From NCBI GenBank assembly GCA_963920665.1, contig OY987266.1, positions 4,779,001 to 4,843,000 on the forward strand: 64,000 nt of DNA. Reading direction: 5' to 3'. The stretch comes from Straminergon stramineum (taxonomy: Eukaryota; Streptophyta; Bryopsida; Hypnales; Calliergonaceae). Both the position numbers and the translations under genes were made by a program. Shown piece after piece: positions 49,477 through 61,799 of the stretch. Position 1 is the first letter of the stretch. Each line of letters begins with the position of its first letter. The notes under the pieces were generated by a model. The model saw only the letters and a list, made by a program, of their open reading frames with translations, made no database searches and was not told where the DNA came from.

Positions 49477-50115
49477 CTATCCACTGGTTGGCGCCTCCAG
49501 GAATAGAATATGGAAGATCCGGGAGAAAATCCCGTTGGTGAGAAAGAAACATTGTTATCTCCAAAGAAGTTTTGCAATGGGCAATTTCGTTCTAAAAGTA
49601 CATGCAGTGATGGTTGTAAGTTACTTGGAACTCTGGACGGAACAGATTGTCGATCAGAAACGCGGTCCTTGTTTGGAATGAGCGGATGAGGAGGATTGCT
49701 ATTTGGGAATGCCAGAAATGGTTGCCAAAATGAATAACCCCACTGCAAATTTCTGGTTCACGAGAGCAGCATCATGGCATGTCACACCGTATTGTTGAGA
49801 ATGGGCAACACCGTTCGGGCCTCTTCGAAGGATAAAGTTTTCCAGAGTTATGTATCACGAGATTGGTCTTGAAATCGCACATTCAAAGAATCTTTGAATG
49901 ATGTCCTTCGAACAAACGCCCTTTAGAAGGTCAACTCTGAGCAACACATGTAGCGGAACAGCTGTACCAGGCAGTGCATTTGGCAAACTTCAGCTAGAAA
50001 GAGTGGCCACAACTTGACCAGCCAGAAGAGGGTCAGTTCCTCCCAGCATGGAAAATAGCCGTGTGACGACTTCACCGTGGCCGAATGAGGAAAAGTCACT
50101 GTCCATGCACATACT

Positions 50116-51440
50116 TAGAAGTGCAAAATCTCCACCCTAAACTGTCCTCACAACTGCTATCCATCTACGACAAAAACAATGACATAAATTCTCTTGGCCC
50201 TCAAATGAATGACGTAACTCAGAGGAATTCACAACCCAAATTTAAATCACACCAGATTGCGATTTCTTATAATATTTGAAATCCGTGAATTCATAAATAA
50301 ATGCAGCCAATTATTGTTAGGACAATTGAAAGATGATCACGTACTCACATTAACACACCAAGGGATACAGGTGCATAAAGATGACCAAAATATTGTAAGA
50401 GTAAGAACTCCTAAAAAGTTATTCATCAATAAGTGTCCTTGAACCAAGCATGCCATGCACTTATGAGTTACGACACCGCAACTTACAGCAAGACTCAATT
50501 ACTTTTAATTGCAGGTTAGTGAAGGAAATATGGACAAGTGTGAAAGTTCAAAAACCAACTGATTCTAATCAACCAATATTGTCTCATAAACAACTTTGCT
50601 CTACTCTATGAACTAACAAAGGGAAGAAAAAACATTATTCCTATTCTCGGTTTTTAAACTCCACCCTAAACTGCTCTTCCCTCACCTCTATATATGTCTA
50701 ACAAATGAAGACATAGAGGTGCATTTTAAGGTGATTCTGAAATGGACAAGTTGAAGTTCATTGGTTGTCAATTGTGGGTTCAAGGCATATCCATTGTCTT
50801 GTCCATTGCCTTTCATCACCTTCTCATATATTACAATAATATTGTAACACCTAAATCCAACGCAGTAGAGTAAGTAGGGTTACTTTAGGCCTGCAGTGGG
50901 AGTAGGGGTACAATTTTGAGGTGCATAGCATTGTGGAGGATAAGGGCATGAAAGGATAACCTCTTTAATGGCTAGGATCATTTGGTTATATAAAAAATCA
51001 TACAAAATGTTTAACATTGGATAGACAAGCAAAATTCCAAGTAGGTAGGATAGATGTCCTTCATTTGTTGGACATAGAGGTGTGGTTTAATCCTTAAAGG
51101 ATAGACTAGTGACCATGGAAATCAATTCTTTTGGAAATGTATGACATCATCTACTTTAAAAAAATTAAAAAAATATTCATTGAAGGTCAAATTACTATAG
51201 AAGATCTCCCCTTTCCACACAAAATTCCAAAGATGAATAGTTACACTTTTATCCCATATAGGAAGATACTATGTCATCCATCATATACTAACGACGTCCA
51301 TGCTGATGTTTATAGATTATAATCTATTTAGAGACACCCTCACCCTTAGAGTTGAAGATTGCCACAACTTGCGATCTCTACTGGACAAACACTCATCAAA
51401 CCTGCAACAATAATTGGAACACAAAATTAACCCTTAAAGG
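50116..51440. other. Gene-free stretch
   Basis: AT-rich spacer right of the decayed gene. No gene, RNA or clear element is recognised. TTAATCCTTAAAGGATAGACT (51086) resembles TTAACCCTTAAAGGATGGATT (51426), possibly linked to the TTAA-terminal family. Confidence 0.35.
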
Positions 51441-54400
51441 ATGGATTGCTCTCTCTCTCTCTCTCTAACTTAGCAATATGTTGTACAAATCACAAGTACG
51501 TAATCTTATGTGATATGCATGGAAAAAATGTCCTTGGAAACTAGGTTAAAACTAATCATGCTACACAATGCTCAAGAAGGGAGCACGTTGATATGTGATA
51601 ACACTTGCAAACCAATGTGCACAAAGGCTCACATACCCATCCCAATAGTAAGGAACTTGGGTCGTGTAGAAGGGTATATCCATTTGGATATCGCCCCAGA
51701 TATAAAACAAGTCATGCTGCATATGGGTTCTTGCCATGAGGCTTCTCGTGCTGGAGCTGCAGGTCTCCATCGACCCACCGTATTTGCGTTGGTGCCTTAC
51801 ACAAATCCTTCATGCCCAATACCATTGTACATCTGAGCACCACTAGAGCTTGGAAGGATCAGTGGTACCCCAAGAAATCCAACGTGTGGAGAGCTAAGCT
51901 TAGAGAGCAGCCCGTTGCTATTTCAGTGCCATGGATATCGAGATGATCCCCCACATTCTGAACGTTTATGAGAGAATTGAGTCGGAATTTAGTTGGAAGA
52001 TTGCTATGACTAACTAAATTCATTGCTTGGATTCAATTTGTGCGAAATGTATTGTGTGAGTATATCTTTAGCTAGGATAACAACTTGGAGACATGCTGAA
52101 GACACCTTGCATGCATCCCGTGACTAACCGTATGTTCGTCGTGGGATATGGGTGCATGTGAGGCGAGTCTCCTCAAGATATGATCACACATCATTCTGTG
52201 CATAATGTTCATACTACTTGTTTGAAATTCTCCCTCAACTTGAAATCTGATCTGTTTAAATTTGATAAATGTAGATGTACAGTTGCTCTGTGCTGTAATT
52301 CTTTATGCTGAATCAATCTATCAATCAAAAGGGATTGTATTGATATGCATTCCTAAAATATGTACCGAGTGATGGTTTGAGGAATGCATGCTTGCATATG
52401 TATAACAAATCATTTACTTATGCATAACTCATTGTTTGTTAAATAACAATTTTCTTTGGAAAGATTCTTATGTCGACCGGTGCATTCAATTTCGACCAAT
52501 GCTGAGGTATCGCTATGAATTTGCTACTGGTGTTGTTCCCACCAACCCTCCCAATCAAGTAAAACTTGTCGTGTAAATATTTGTTGATTAGAATGGTTTA
52601 GCTGGATTCGTGGAGTATGATGAAAATCTAGAGATACCTTAATGACTTGGATAAGAAGAGCATTGATCTTGAAATGTTAGAAAGCACCCAATCTTAGGGT
52701 GACTTGAAAAATATTGTCTCTCTCTCTCACTCTCTCTCTCTCATCTAAAACAATTGTGAAAGGATTTTGGATTATGAGCACCTATAAAAAAACACCAAGT
52801 GAATACACAAGGACTAAGGTTTCTGAAAATACCATCCTAACAAGGGATGAAGTTGGTGGTACCAAAGTTACTAGACTAAAGTTACAAATTGACGGTGGTC
52901 AGAACCATGTAAATCAAGTTAGGGAGTATGTCTTGGGAAATGAAGGAGCCCCCTTTTTTCAAGTGGACCCAAGAAAAATTAATGTACAAGTTTGAGTTAG
53001 TAGCTAATTAAACACATGTACTATAGGACCACAAGAAGAAATGACCAAGTGCCACCATATTGAGGGAAATGGCATCTGCATAAAAAATAAAGGGAAGCCA
53101 AACTCAAAGTTGCACCTCCTTTGCTACCTTTCCTATGTGTGAGTGTACAAGAGCCAAGCTCTGGGTAAACTAGTGAGCAAACCAACATAGAAGTGTGAAG
53201 GAGTCCGAACCACTTCGGTTCACGATCCTACAGGCTGCTGCAAAGGTTCACTTGGAGTATCGGCATGGATGAAAAGGTTGGACAAAGATGATTGGAGGGC
53301 AAAATGTTTTCTTACTAACAGATCAAATTAGCTTGTAATTGTGATACAAATAACAAATGGTTTTCATGCTGAAGACATCTTGCATACATCATGATTCTAA
53401 CTAAGCGTTTTGGATTGTAGCATGGGTGCAAGTGAGGCACGGACCCTCAATTGCTAGCTTTATGCAGATCCAACAAGAAGGAATTTTCTCGAGGACATGA
53501 CAGAAGTTTGGTGATCAATCAATTTTTCGTTCTATGTGTTTTAGAAGGTTTGCTTGGTCAAAAAGGCTTGCTATTACAATTGTTATGCATGAGAAACTTT
53601 CTACCCAAAGCAAGAATGCTTGAATTGCAATATAGAGGATATCAATCGTGGTAGAATAGAATGTCAGAAGTTTATTTTAGCAAGTCCAACACAAGGGTCA
53701 AAAATCAAGGGTGGTATTCTTGAAAGACCAATCAGTTTATTCTAGTAACTTGAAGAATCTTACTATAGTATCATTCCTAGGAACCTATGCAAGCCATTTA
53801 AAATACATATAGTGATATGTTATTTTAAGCAAGTATCATGTGCCGGTATAGTGGCTCTTTTCTTGGGTGACAAGTAGAAGAAATGGATAGGATCAGGAGA
53901 AGAATGCTCGACAAATGTAAGAAGGTAGAGGTATTTTCAAAAATGAATAGAAACTACCCGGAAGGGGTGATGAATCGTTCTCTCTCTCTCTTTCTCCCTC
54001 TGTACTGTAATTTAGGACTTCCTAAATGTACAATAGTTTAACGTTAAACATTCAATGTAATAAGAACTATAGCTCAACAGCTATTTAATAATCTCCCGGG
54101 GTGGGTTTTTAAAAAACTCAGCATGAAATTTACTTTCAAGCTTTGTACCCACCCTCCACCTTTGACACTTGTGGGATTAGTCTACTTAAATTGCTTAGAC
54201 AAAATCCCTCATATTCCAAAAATGATGATTCTAGCATGAGGGGATGAATTTTATAAAGATATTCGTAATTTTTTCATGAAAAATTGCAAACACGTCAGGA
54301 TTGGTGTTCATAACACATTCCCACCACAAGGGTTTGTCTTGACACTACTTGACATCGGTAGGTATCCACCCTACTCCCTCACCACATATCAAGTTTGACC

Positions 54401-56520
54401 ACTCTAGGAATTGATTCCACTCTCTTCTATTTTTTATTCCTACACTTGGCATCAGTACGTGGGACCCAATATTATGAGTATTCTCCCAATACCACGATGG
54501 TAGCCACCACCACAAGCTCCATCATCTTCCAAACGTGGTTCTACAGCTCCTTCTCCTTCCCGCAATTACTTGATTTAATGATGGGTTTTGAATTCCTAAC
54601 TCAAATGGTGCATCTCTCCAAGATTTAGACTCTAGCCAACATATTACTTTGCAGCTACTACGGGTTTTCATTTTTTTGACCTAAAAACATGACTACACAT
54701 TTTTAATAGCTTACATTGTTGCTTTGACTTGAGCCACCTTAGTCGATTCTATAGTGGCTTGGTGGATGTGCCACACGCTATGAGTTCAACCTCACTTTGC
54801 AGCAGAAAAGGGAGTAAAGGCATGTCAAGGTTTTATGGTAGTTTCGATCCACCATGACGGATGATTCTACCAGCACAAAACAGGTTCTTTTACAATTTTT
54901 ATAATGTTGCTACTATTTTTCAGCTTCATGCTTTATTTGTTCAATTCATGCAAAGGATAACAACTGGGGTTTAATTTAAAACACATTGTGTGCGTATTCT
55001 AACAAACTACTTGTGTACTGGGATGCATGGGCGCAGGTGAGATTATTCCCCTTGAATTGAGCATTTGAAGCTACTTTGGATACTTTAAAAAAATATATTC
55101 CCAAACTGCGCGGGACTTGAGTTTGTCACAAAGTTGTTGTTTTCTGGATTATCACTTTTTCTATGTACAATCGAATTTCTCTCTAACAATATTTTGGAAA
55201 TATATTTACCATGATGGTCTGGCAACATTGCCTAACCGAATTGAGCTGTGACTTATATACAAATATTACTGTGATTAACTTGGAAGCATGACCTTGTAGC
55301 AGTTAGATTTTGATCTCGTTCCTTTCCGTCCCTTGCATATCTGCATGTGATAAGTAACACTAAGCTTTCTTTTCTAACTCTAATCCATCACATGTTTCTA
55401 ATTCTTGAGAAGATCAATGATGTTGATTAGCCTTTGAAAACTGAATGGTTACAAATCTATCATACTGCAAAACTCTTTATAAATTACTAGAAAGTGCCCA
55501 GTCACAGGATTCTCTCTCTCTCAAGTACAAATGAGTTTTCAACAGGAAACTACAATACAATGACCAACACGATCAGTACACAAAAAATTGGTATACAATG
55601 GGGAAATCAATACCCCCCAAAAACCAAGGTCTCTATAGTTGACCCAAGAAATCCCAAGACTGCAATACGATATAAATATACTTGTATACATTGGAAACAA
55701 TCTCTCAACGAAGAGACTAATAGTGTGCAACCACATGATACCCTCCCTATACCATGGTCCACAAGATACCTGAAGGTAATGAAGCTTCTAAAAGACTAAT
55801 GTGGCAACTCTTGGACGAACGTCGGGTTATGTGCCTTGAGAATTGGATAGGACTTAGAAAGTATTCTGCTCTCCGCGTGCACCACTACAAGATCAACGAT
55901 GTACACGTACCTTTGGCGATTTGCACTTTTTTGCGAGCGACCCAACATTGGGAGAAGGCTGACAATAGTATGGACAACCAAATGACGATACAGGTTCTAC
56001 ACTTTAATCGTTACAAATATTTGAGAGACAAGAGGTTATGAATGTTATGAAAAAATATCTTGATTGCTTGAATGTCTGCAGGTATTCCAATCTTAGGCTC
56101 CGATAACAAGGTGCAAGCATGTTGAAGACACTTGGTGTATGTCTTTCTAACACTCACGTTTGTGTGTTGGGGGCATGGGCATAGGTGAGACATGCTCACT
56201 CAAGATTGGAGTATAAATCGACAACTCCTACACTTTCGATCTTCATTTCATTTTATGTTATTCTACACTACATTTCTATGAACTCTCACTGTATGAATAG
56301 GACGTGAGTAGCTAGCACAAATAATGTCAAATTCTTATTGAGCGAAATGACAATGTAGGATGTTCTTTAACAATAATGTCCATAGCCAATGTATTGAAGG
56401 TAACATGATGGCAATGGAAGATATCAAAGGACTATAGGAAGGATTTTGCAAATACTAGCTATAACAGATCGTACTAACTCAGCATGAAGTTAAGAAGTCC
56501 CCACCCTCCCTCCTAATCGA
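51441..56520. repeat. Degenerate large tandem array, about four units of ~1.27 kb
   Basis: CT microsatellites recur at 51448, 52712, 53978 and 55510 (spacing about 1264, 1266 and 1532). Three are preceded by a related phrase, AGAAAGTGCCC or AGAAAGCACCC or AGAAACTACCC. About 600-1000 bp after each tract a second landmark recurs: GCTGAAGACACCTTGCATGCAT (52092), GCTGAAGACATCTTGCATACAT (53368), ACACATTGTGTGCGTATTC (54980) and GTTGAAGACACTTGGTGTATG (56120), each followed within ~50 bp by GGG(T/C)GCA.GTGAG or GGGCATAGGTGAG. The order is conserved, so this is an old tandem amplification. The third unit is longer. No coding content is recognised; a 108-codon frame at 51510-51836 has no known motif. 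Confidence 0.55.
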
Positions 56521-59500
56521 GCAGGATCAACAGAGAATGTAACAGCAAACTGAAATATCTCAATGGAATTTCTTGAGAAATCTTCTTGCCGAAATCTTAC
56601 AAGATTCATGAAGATTTATCACAACATATATCCGTGAATTTTGTTAAATCTTTCTTGATAAGCCTTGATTCTTGTGAGTGATTACATACATTTCTTGATG
56701 TTTTATGACAATTCTTGCAAAGGCATGAATCGGACATGAAACATTAAATATAGTACTGTACAAAGTAGAGAATCATAGGGATTGGAATGACAGAAAATGC
56801 CCTGAGCAGGGGTGACAAGAAAAGTATGATCTCTCTGCAAAGGCGAAGATTCATCAGAGACAAGCTTTCTTCAGGGTCTGAAATCTGGACCGCTGCCGTG
56901 ATTTTCATAACTTACACCAGTCTGTGTACTAAAAATACTCGCGCGTGTTTCTTCTCAAGTGTTGCAGACCGCATCGTAAAAACTTCAATTGGAATTGGTG
57001 CCGCTCCTGAGATGATGTCGAGAATGATGGGAGAACGGATGAACGGAATCATCCGAATTGGATGGACGACTGCCAGTCAACTCTGAAAGTGGCTGGCTGA
57101 CCGGAACTCTGAAGTTTGAACCGGTCTGAGTGGCCGGCTAATTTGGCCGGGGCCCTCGATTTGCCCCAATGAATGGGAAAAACCGGCAGTTAGTTCAAAG
57201 TTAGCCAGTGGATTTGGGAAAATATCCGGTTGCAATTCAAAAAAATCGACAAAGAATCGGGTGAAAAAATCTAGAAAATTTCTATTTCTAGTAGAAAATA
57301 GAGAAAATAACGGGGATGGGAACTTCAATAACCGGTTGACTATAGGAATTGGAGGAAATTAGCTGGTGAAATTCAAAAAGTTTCCCGAACACTAATTTGC
57401 CCAATTGGGCACCTAAGTTATAGTTGGGCCCACTGCTACTGGGAAAGACACCGGCACAGCCGACAAGTGGCAACTTGGCATAGTGGATTTTCATGACTCC
57501 TGCCTGATCAAAATGAATTTAAAAGGTAGGAAGGTACACAAAAGGTAGACAAGCCTATTACCACCCTGATTTGCAATTTGACTATGTTGGGGCCAATTAC
57601 AAGAAGGGAAAAGTCAACAAATACTTCTACACATATTTTCATTTGTACACATGGAGCGAGGTTCATGAGTCCCAATCACAACACTACCTAATTCAAAAGT
57701 AATACATTCTTTTACAATAACATTAAATATTTATATAGTGTCAAATGTCAAGAAATTAGTGCAGGGCAATCTCATTTCATTATTTAGTCTAGAAGCAACA
57801 ACAACTAATACTTTCACTGCACCTACTAAGTGCATGGTTGAGGTCAAAATGATGATTTTGGGGGGGGGGGGGGGGGGGGGAGAATATTAGCCTACTTGAA
57901 ATAAAACCAACTCAAGTCGTTTTATAATTTTCTGATACTCATATAATATTCTAAGAATTTTCAAATATTGCCCCCAAGACTCCCTTTCAATAGGCACTCT
58001 TGAAGCAAAAAATACTCAAGTCCTATTGGTTGTCTCAAATTACTCTTCAACTCCCATTTGGGTACTTTTGAAACCTTATGATGGTTTTGGGTGAAGGTGG
58101 ATGGCCATTCAAGTTCAAAATGTAGATGGCCAAATTAGGTTTTGTTTTCAAGCCTCCAACTTTAAGGTATATGCACCTATAATCATCTCAATTTACAATT
58201 GAAAGAATGAAAAATAACTCTCACTTTATTTGAGGTAGGTGTAATTCAAGAGTATTTTGGAGTTAAACATAGTTACTAATGTATGACAAAATTAATTCTA
58301 TATGGTCTTATTGAAAAGTGAAAAGAAAATTTCAACACACTCTACAATGCATTATTTAGACAATGTATGAATAAATTATAAATTTTCAAAGTCCTAATCA
58401 TTGGTATACTAGAAATCAACACTAGTTCCAGGCTCTAGTGTTCAAATGACATACATCTTCAAGATGAATACCTTCATTCTTGGCATAGTCTTAGTTAGTG
58501 AAATTTTTTGGTGTATTTACTTTAGTTTGAGTAATAAGGGTGTGCTTTGCACCAATGATCATGAATAATGATCATACAATAATAATGAATAATGATCATA
58601 CAATAATAATGTAGATGTAGGGATCTTCAAAAAAATCTAAAAATTGATGATGAATCAATTGAAAATTTATTTCTAGAAAAAAAAATAACATAGAGAGGAA
58701 GAAATCTTCTTGACATTTCTATTTTTAGTAAAGATTTGTAGAACCTATTTTTGAATAAATTTAGATAGTTGGAAAAATGTGTCAATATCCTCCTTCACAT
58801 ATTTTACATTGATATCTTCTTTGTTGAATGTGGTCATAGGAAATGGGGTCCTAGAAAAAAAATGCAATGGCTTCTATGTAAATCTACAAAACATTGTAGT
58901 GGGGACTTAAGTCTATTTTTAGATTATACAAAGCAATTACAAAATTAATTAAGTATAGAGAATTCAAGGAGGTTGAAATATTCCTTGCATTCAAAATCAA
59001 TAGTCAAACATTTTTTTGGAACTCGCTTCTTCCATTTAAATTATATTGGAATTTCACGGGGAATTTCAATCTTATTTTTCATTACATGAGACTATGTATT
59101 GCTTATCAATCTCTATTAGTTTCAAGAAAAATTGATGTTCTACAATTTTTACAACAAAAATGAAACAAATACAACAAAATTATCTAATTTGAAATTTCCT
59201 CATGAAGTAGTAATAGCTAATCAATATAAAAATTTCTCAAATAGTTTTTTAAATTTTTACACACTAAACACCCTTTCCAATGACCTTCACATTAGATTAC
59301 TACAAGTAGAACTTCTCTTAGTGCACCCTCCTTTGGTGTATAATATGCATTAAAAGAGTTTGTAAACAGTAGGTGGCCCATGCTTCAAGATAAAAAAGAC
59401 AAGTGACCCTATGGCTTCTCTAAATGCATAAAGCTCTCTTAGTACATAGTCCCAACACCATGCACTAAGGGAGGTTCTACCTATTCTATCAATCTAAATT

Positions 59501-61695
59501 TAGCCTTTATATCATTGACAAATAAAATTTGGCATTTTTTGAGGTGATTACCCCCCTTATATATTATTTTGATGCAAAAATCAAATTATTGCAAAAATTT
59601 TAAGTGTGATGTATACATAAAATTATTTAAAATAAAATGTATATTAGAATAATGTGGAATTTTAACAGACAAAAGAAGGTTTGAATGAGAAAAAATATTT
59701 TGAAATCTTGTTTCAATAATCATTCTTAAAGAAGAAAATGCAAAAGAAAAACAATCAATCTTGTCAAATTTGGATTCTAACTCATAGAGCTTGAATTGCA
59801 ATAATTCATTCAATTCTTAAATTTATTCAAAATTTATTTTTTATTTTTTTGAAACACATGGACAATTTCCATTGAAAGGGAATTTTTCCAAACTTTTGAA
59901 ACAAAACTTGGTAGGCTTCATTTATATCAAATACCAATAATGGATAATTTGAAGTTAAGTTACAATTATATTTGACTAACTGGCATCTTCTTTGGATGCA
60001 ATAGACTTCTACAAAAAAGGATTCATCCATTAGGTCCCAGACGAGCCAAATGTGGTCATTTTAAACATTTAATTTTGAATAACATAAAAAATATAAACAA
60101 GAACTTTGTACAAATTAGAGGGATGTTAGAATTCTTATACAACATCAAATGGTTCTCAAATTGTTGCATTTTAAGCTTGGGAAGATCTTTAGATACTAAA
60201 ATATACACTAATAATCTCCTATACATACACTAATATATTACAATAGATGCTAATATATGATAATACACTATTGCATATATTAGTATGCAAATGCATTATT
60301 CATTGGTTTGAATTTTTGAAGATCACCAAGTTGATGTTTAGTTACTAGGATTGATTTTCCAATCTCATAACAAATAAGTGAATTGGTACTAAACACATAT
60401 AAGTTATTGTATTTTCTAACTTTGAAATTCAATATAAATTTAAGAAGATGAGGAATAATTGTATGTATGTTTGGAAAGGTGCATGAAAATCTCTAGTTCC
60501 TCATCTAAGTAAGTAGCTCTATTAGGAAAAAAATTCTTCTTCTCTCTATGGATGTAAACATGAGTAGTCATCAAGTAATCCACAAATATTCTAGTTATAT
60601 GCTTTGAAATGTATAAAAGATATTGCAAATTGCATTTTCAGATGTGCACAAAATTTAATAGTCCATAACATAATCAAGTACACTTTTACTTTCTATGATT
60701 GAAATCTATAATGTCTTTTCCATATTTTCACAAAGAACAATATTTATAAAAAGATACTACAAAAAGTACTTTCCAAAAGAATTGTTTGGGATCTTAAGGA
60801 TAAAAGAGTTAAAATGAGTCATTTGTTCTAGCCCTTCCACTTGAATGTCGAATACTAAATGAATAGGCCATTTATTTGCACCAATTTAGTACAGGACTCA
60901 TGAGTTTCTTTGCTCATGATTCTAAATTCACATAATAGCACCCCTAATCATAACTCCAATAATCAAATTGCAACCCAACCATCCAATGTCTTCCTTCAAA
61001 TTAAATTAAATTCCCTCTTTGGCATCTAGAAAGGGGTTACCCCTCCTCTAAGGGGAATGACTTAGGCCAACATTTTCTTTATAGTGATTTGGTGACCATT
61101 TGCACCAAAGTAATGGACCCAACACCATGCCCTTGGGACAAAAGAGCATTGAAAGGGTGGAAAATTTATAGAAAACTTCAATTAAAAAAAATCTTGGATG
61201 AAATCACCAAATTGTGGATGAAAACAAAATTATGGATATGTGATATGTACTAATGTAATATTTTGTTTTTAATAAGTGAATGAATGTTAAAATTTGGAGC
61301 ATCAATATAACATTTAATATTTCCATCTTGGCACTTCATAAAAAATGAAACAAACAAACAAACAAACAAGTTTAGGTTGGTTAACAATGTTGAGCCTTCT
61401 AGGATTAACATTAGGAAAAATATGAGCCCTCTAAGGGACTGTGAGTCCCAAATAGCAAGGAACAACAAGGAATTCTATCTGAAAAAAATCTTTTGTTTTG
61501 TTTTATTTTTGGCCAAGGAACTGAAGAGCAAGATTAGCACGGGACAATTCAATTAAAGAATTAAAAAATATGAAAAAATTAACTAAATGATTAATCTTAA
61601 AATAAATTCAAAATTACAAAATTGTGAGATCTGAAGCAGCATTAGTGCAACCACGTATCCACGTCAGACTGCTATTATTATTTGAATTATTATTT

Positions 61696-61698
<3 letters not shown>
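56521..61698. other. Long AT-rich gene-free stretch
   Basis: More than 5 kb without a recognisable exon. It includes a G-homopolymer of 21 (57860-57880), a duplicated AATAATGATCATACAAT phrase (58564-58608) and a CAAA repeat (61350-61370). Part of it, about 57080-57500, is less AT-rich and has repeated CCGG words but no gene I can identify. Confidence 0.4.
57860..57880 (+). repeat. Poly-G tract (G21)
   Basis: Twenty-one uninterrupted G residues after GATTTT and before AGAATATT. The length may be inexact because of sequencing slippage. Confidence 0.8.

Positions 61699-61776
<78 letters not shown>
61699..61776. repeat. (TA)n microsatellite, about 39 units
   Basis: About 78 bp of perfect TA dinucleotides. 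It generates artificial Tyr-Ile open frames on both strands. Confidence 0.95.
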
Positions 61777-61782
<6 letters not shown>

Positions 61783-61799
61783 TTTTATTGTGTCACTAT

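Larger units (their letters stand above)
43680..50115 (-). pseudogene. Decayed protein gene interrupted by the copia element
   Basis: On the minus strand, 50115-49482 reads as protein-like sequence in pieces: SSFGHGEVVTRLFSMLGG, DPLLAGQVVATLS, VDLLKGVCSKDIIQRFFECA, LRRGPNGVAHSQQYG, VTCHDAALVNQKFA and FFGDNNVSFSPTGFSPGSS. Past the insertion site, 43815-43680 continues with STVQSDLKQIGRDAAKWVLR. Stops and frame changes break it (for example near 49870). A possible splice acceptor precedes it at about 50116. I do not recognise the family; the helical, leucine-rich look would suit a large scaffold protein. The copia element sits in the middle with a 5 bp target duplication, so the gene may have been dead before or after insertion. 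Low to moderate confidence that this was once coding. Confidence 0.4.

Noticed and set aside
52714..52995. 93-codon frame after a CT microsatellite
   Set aside because: Starts inside the CT tract (Ser-Leu repeats) and has no motif; lies in the macro-repeat.
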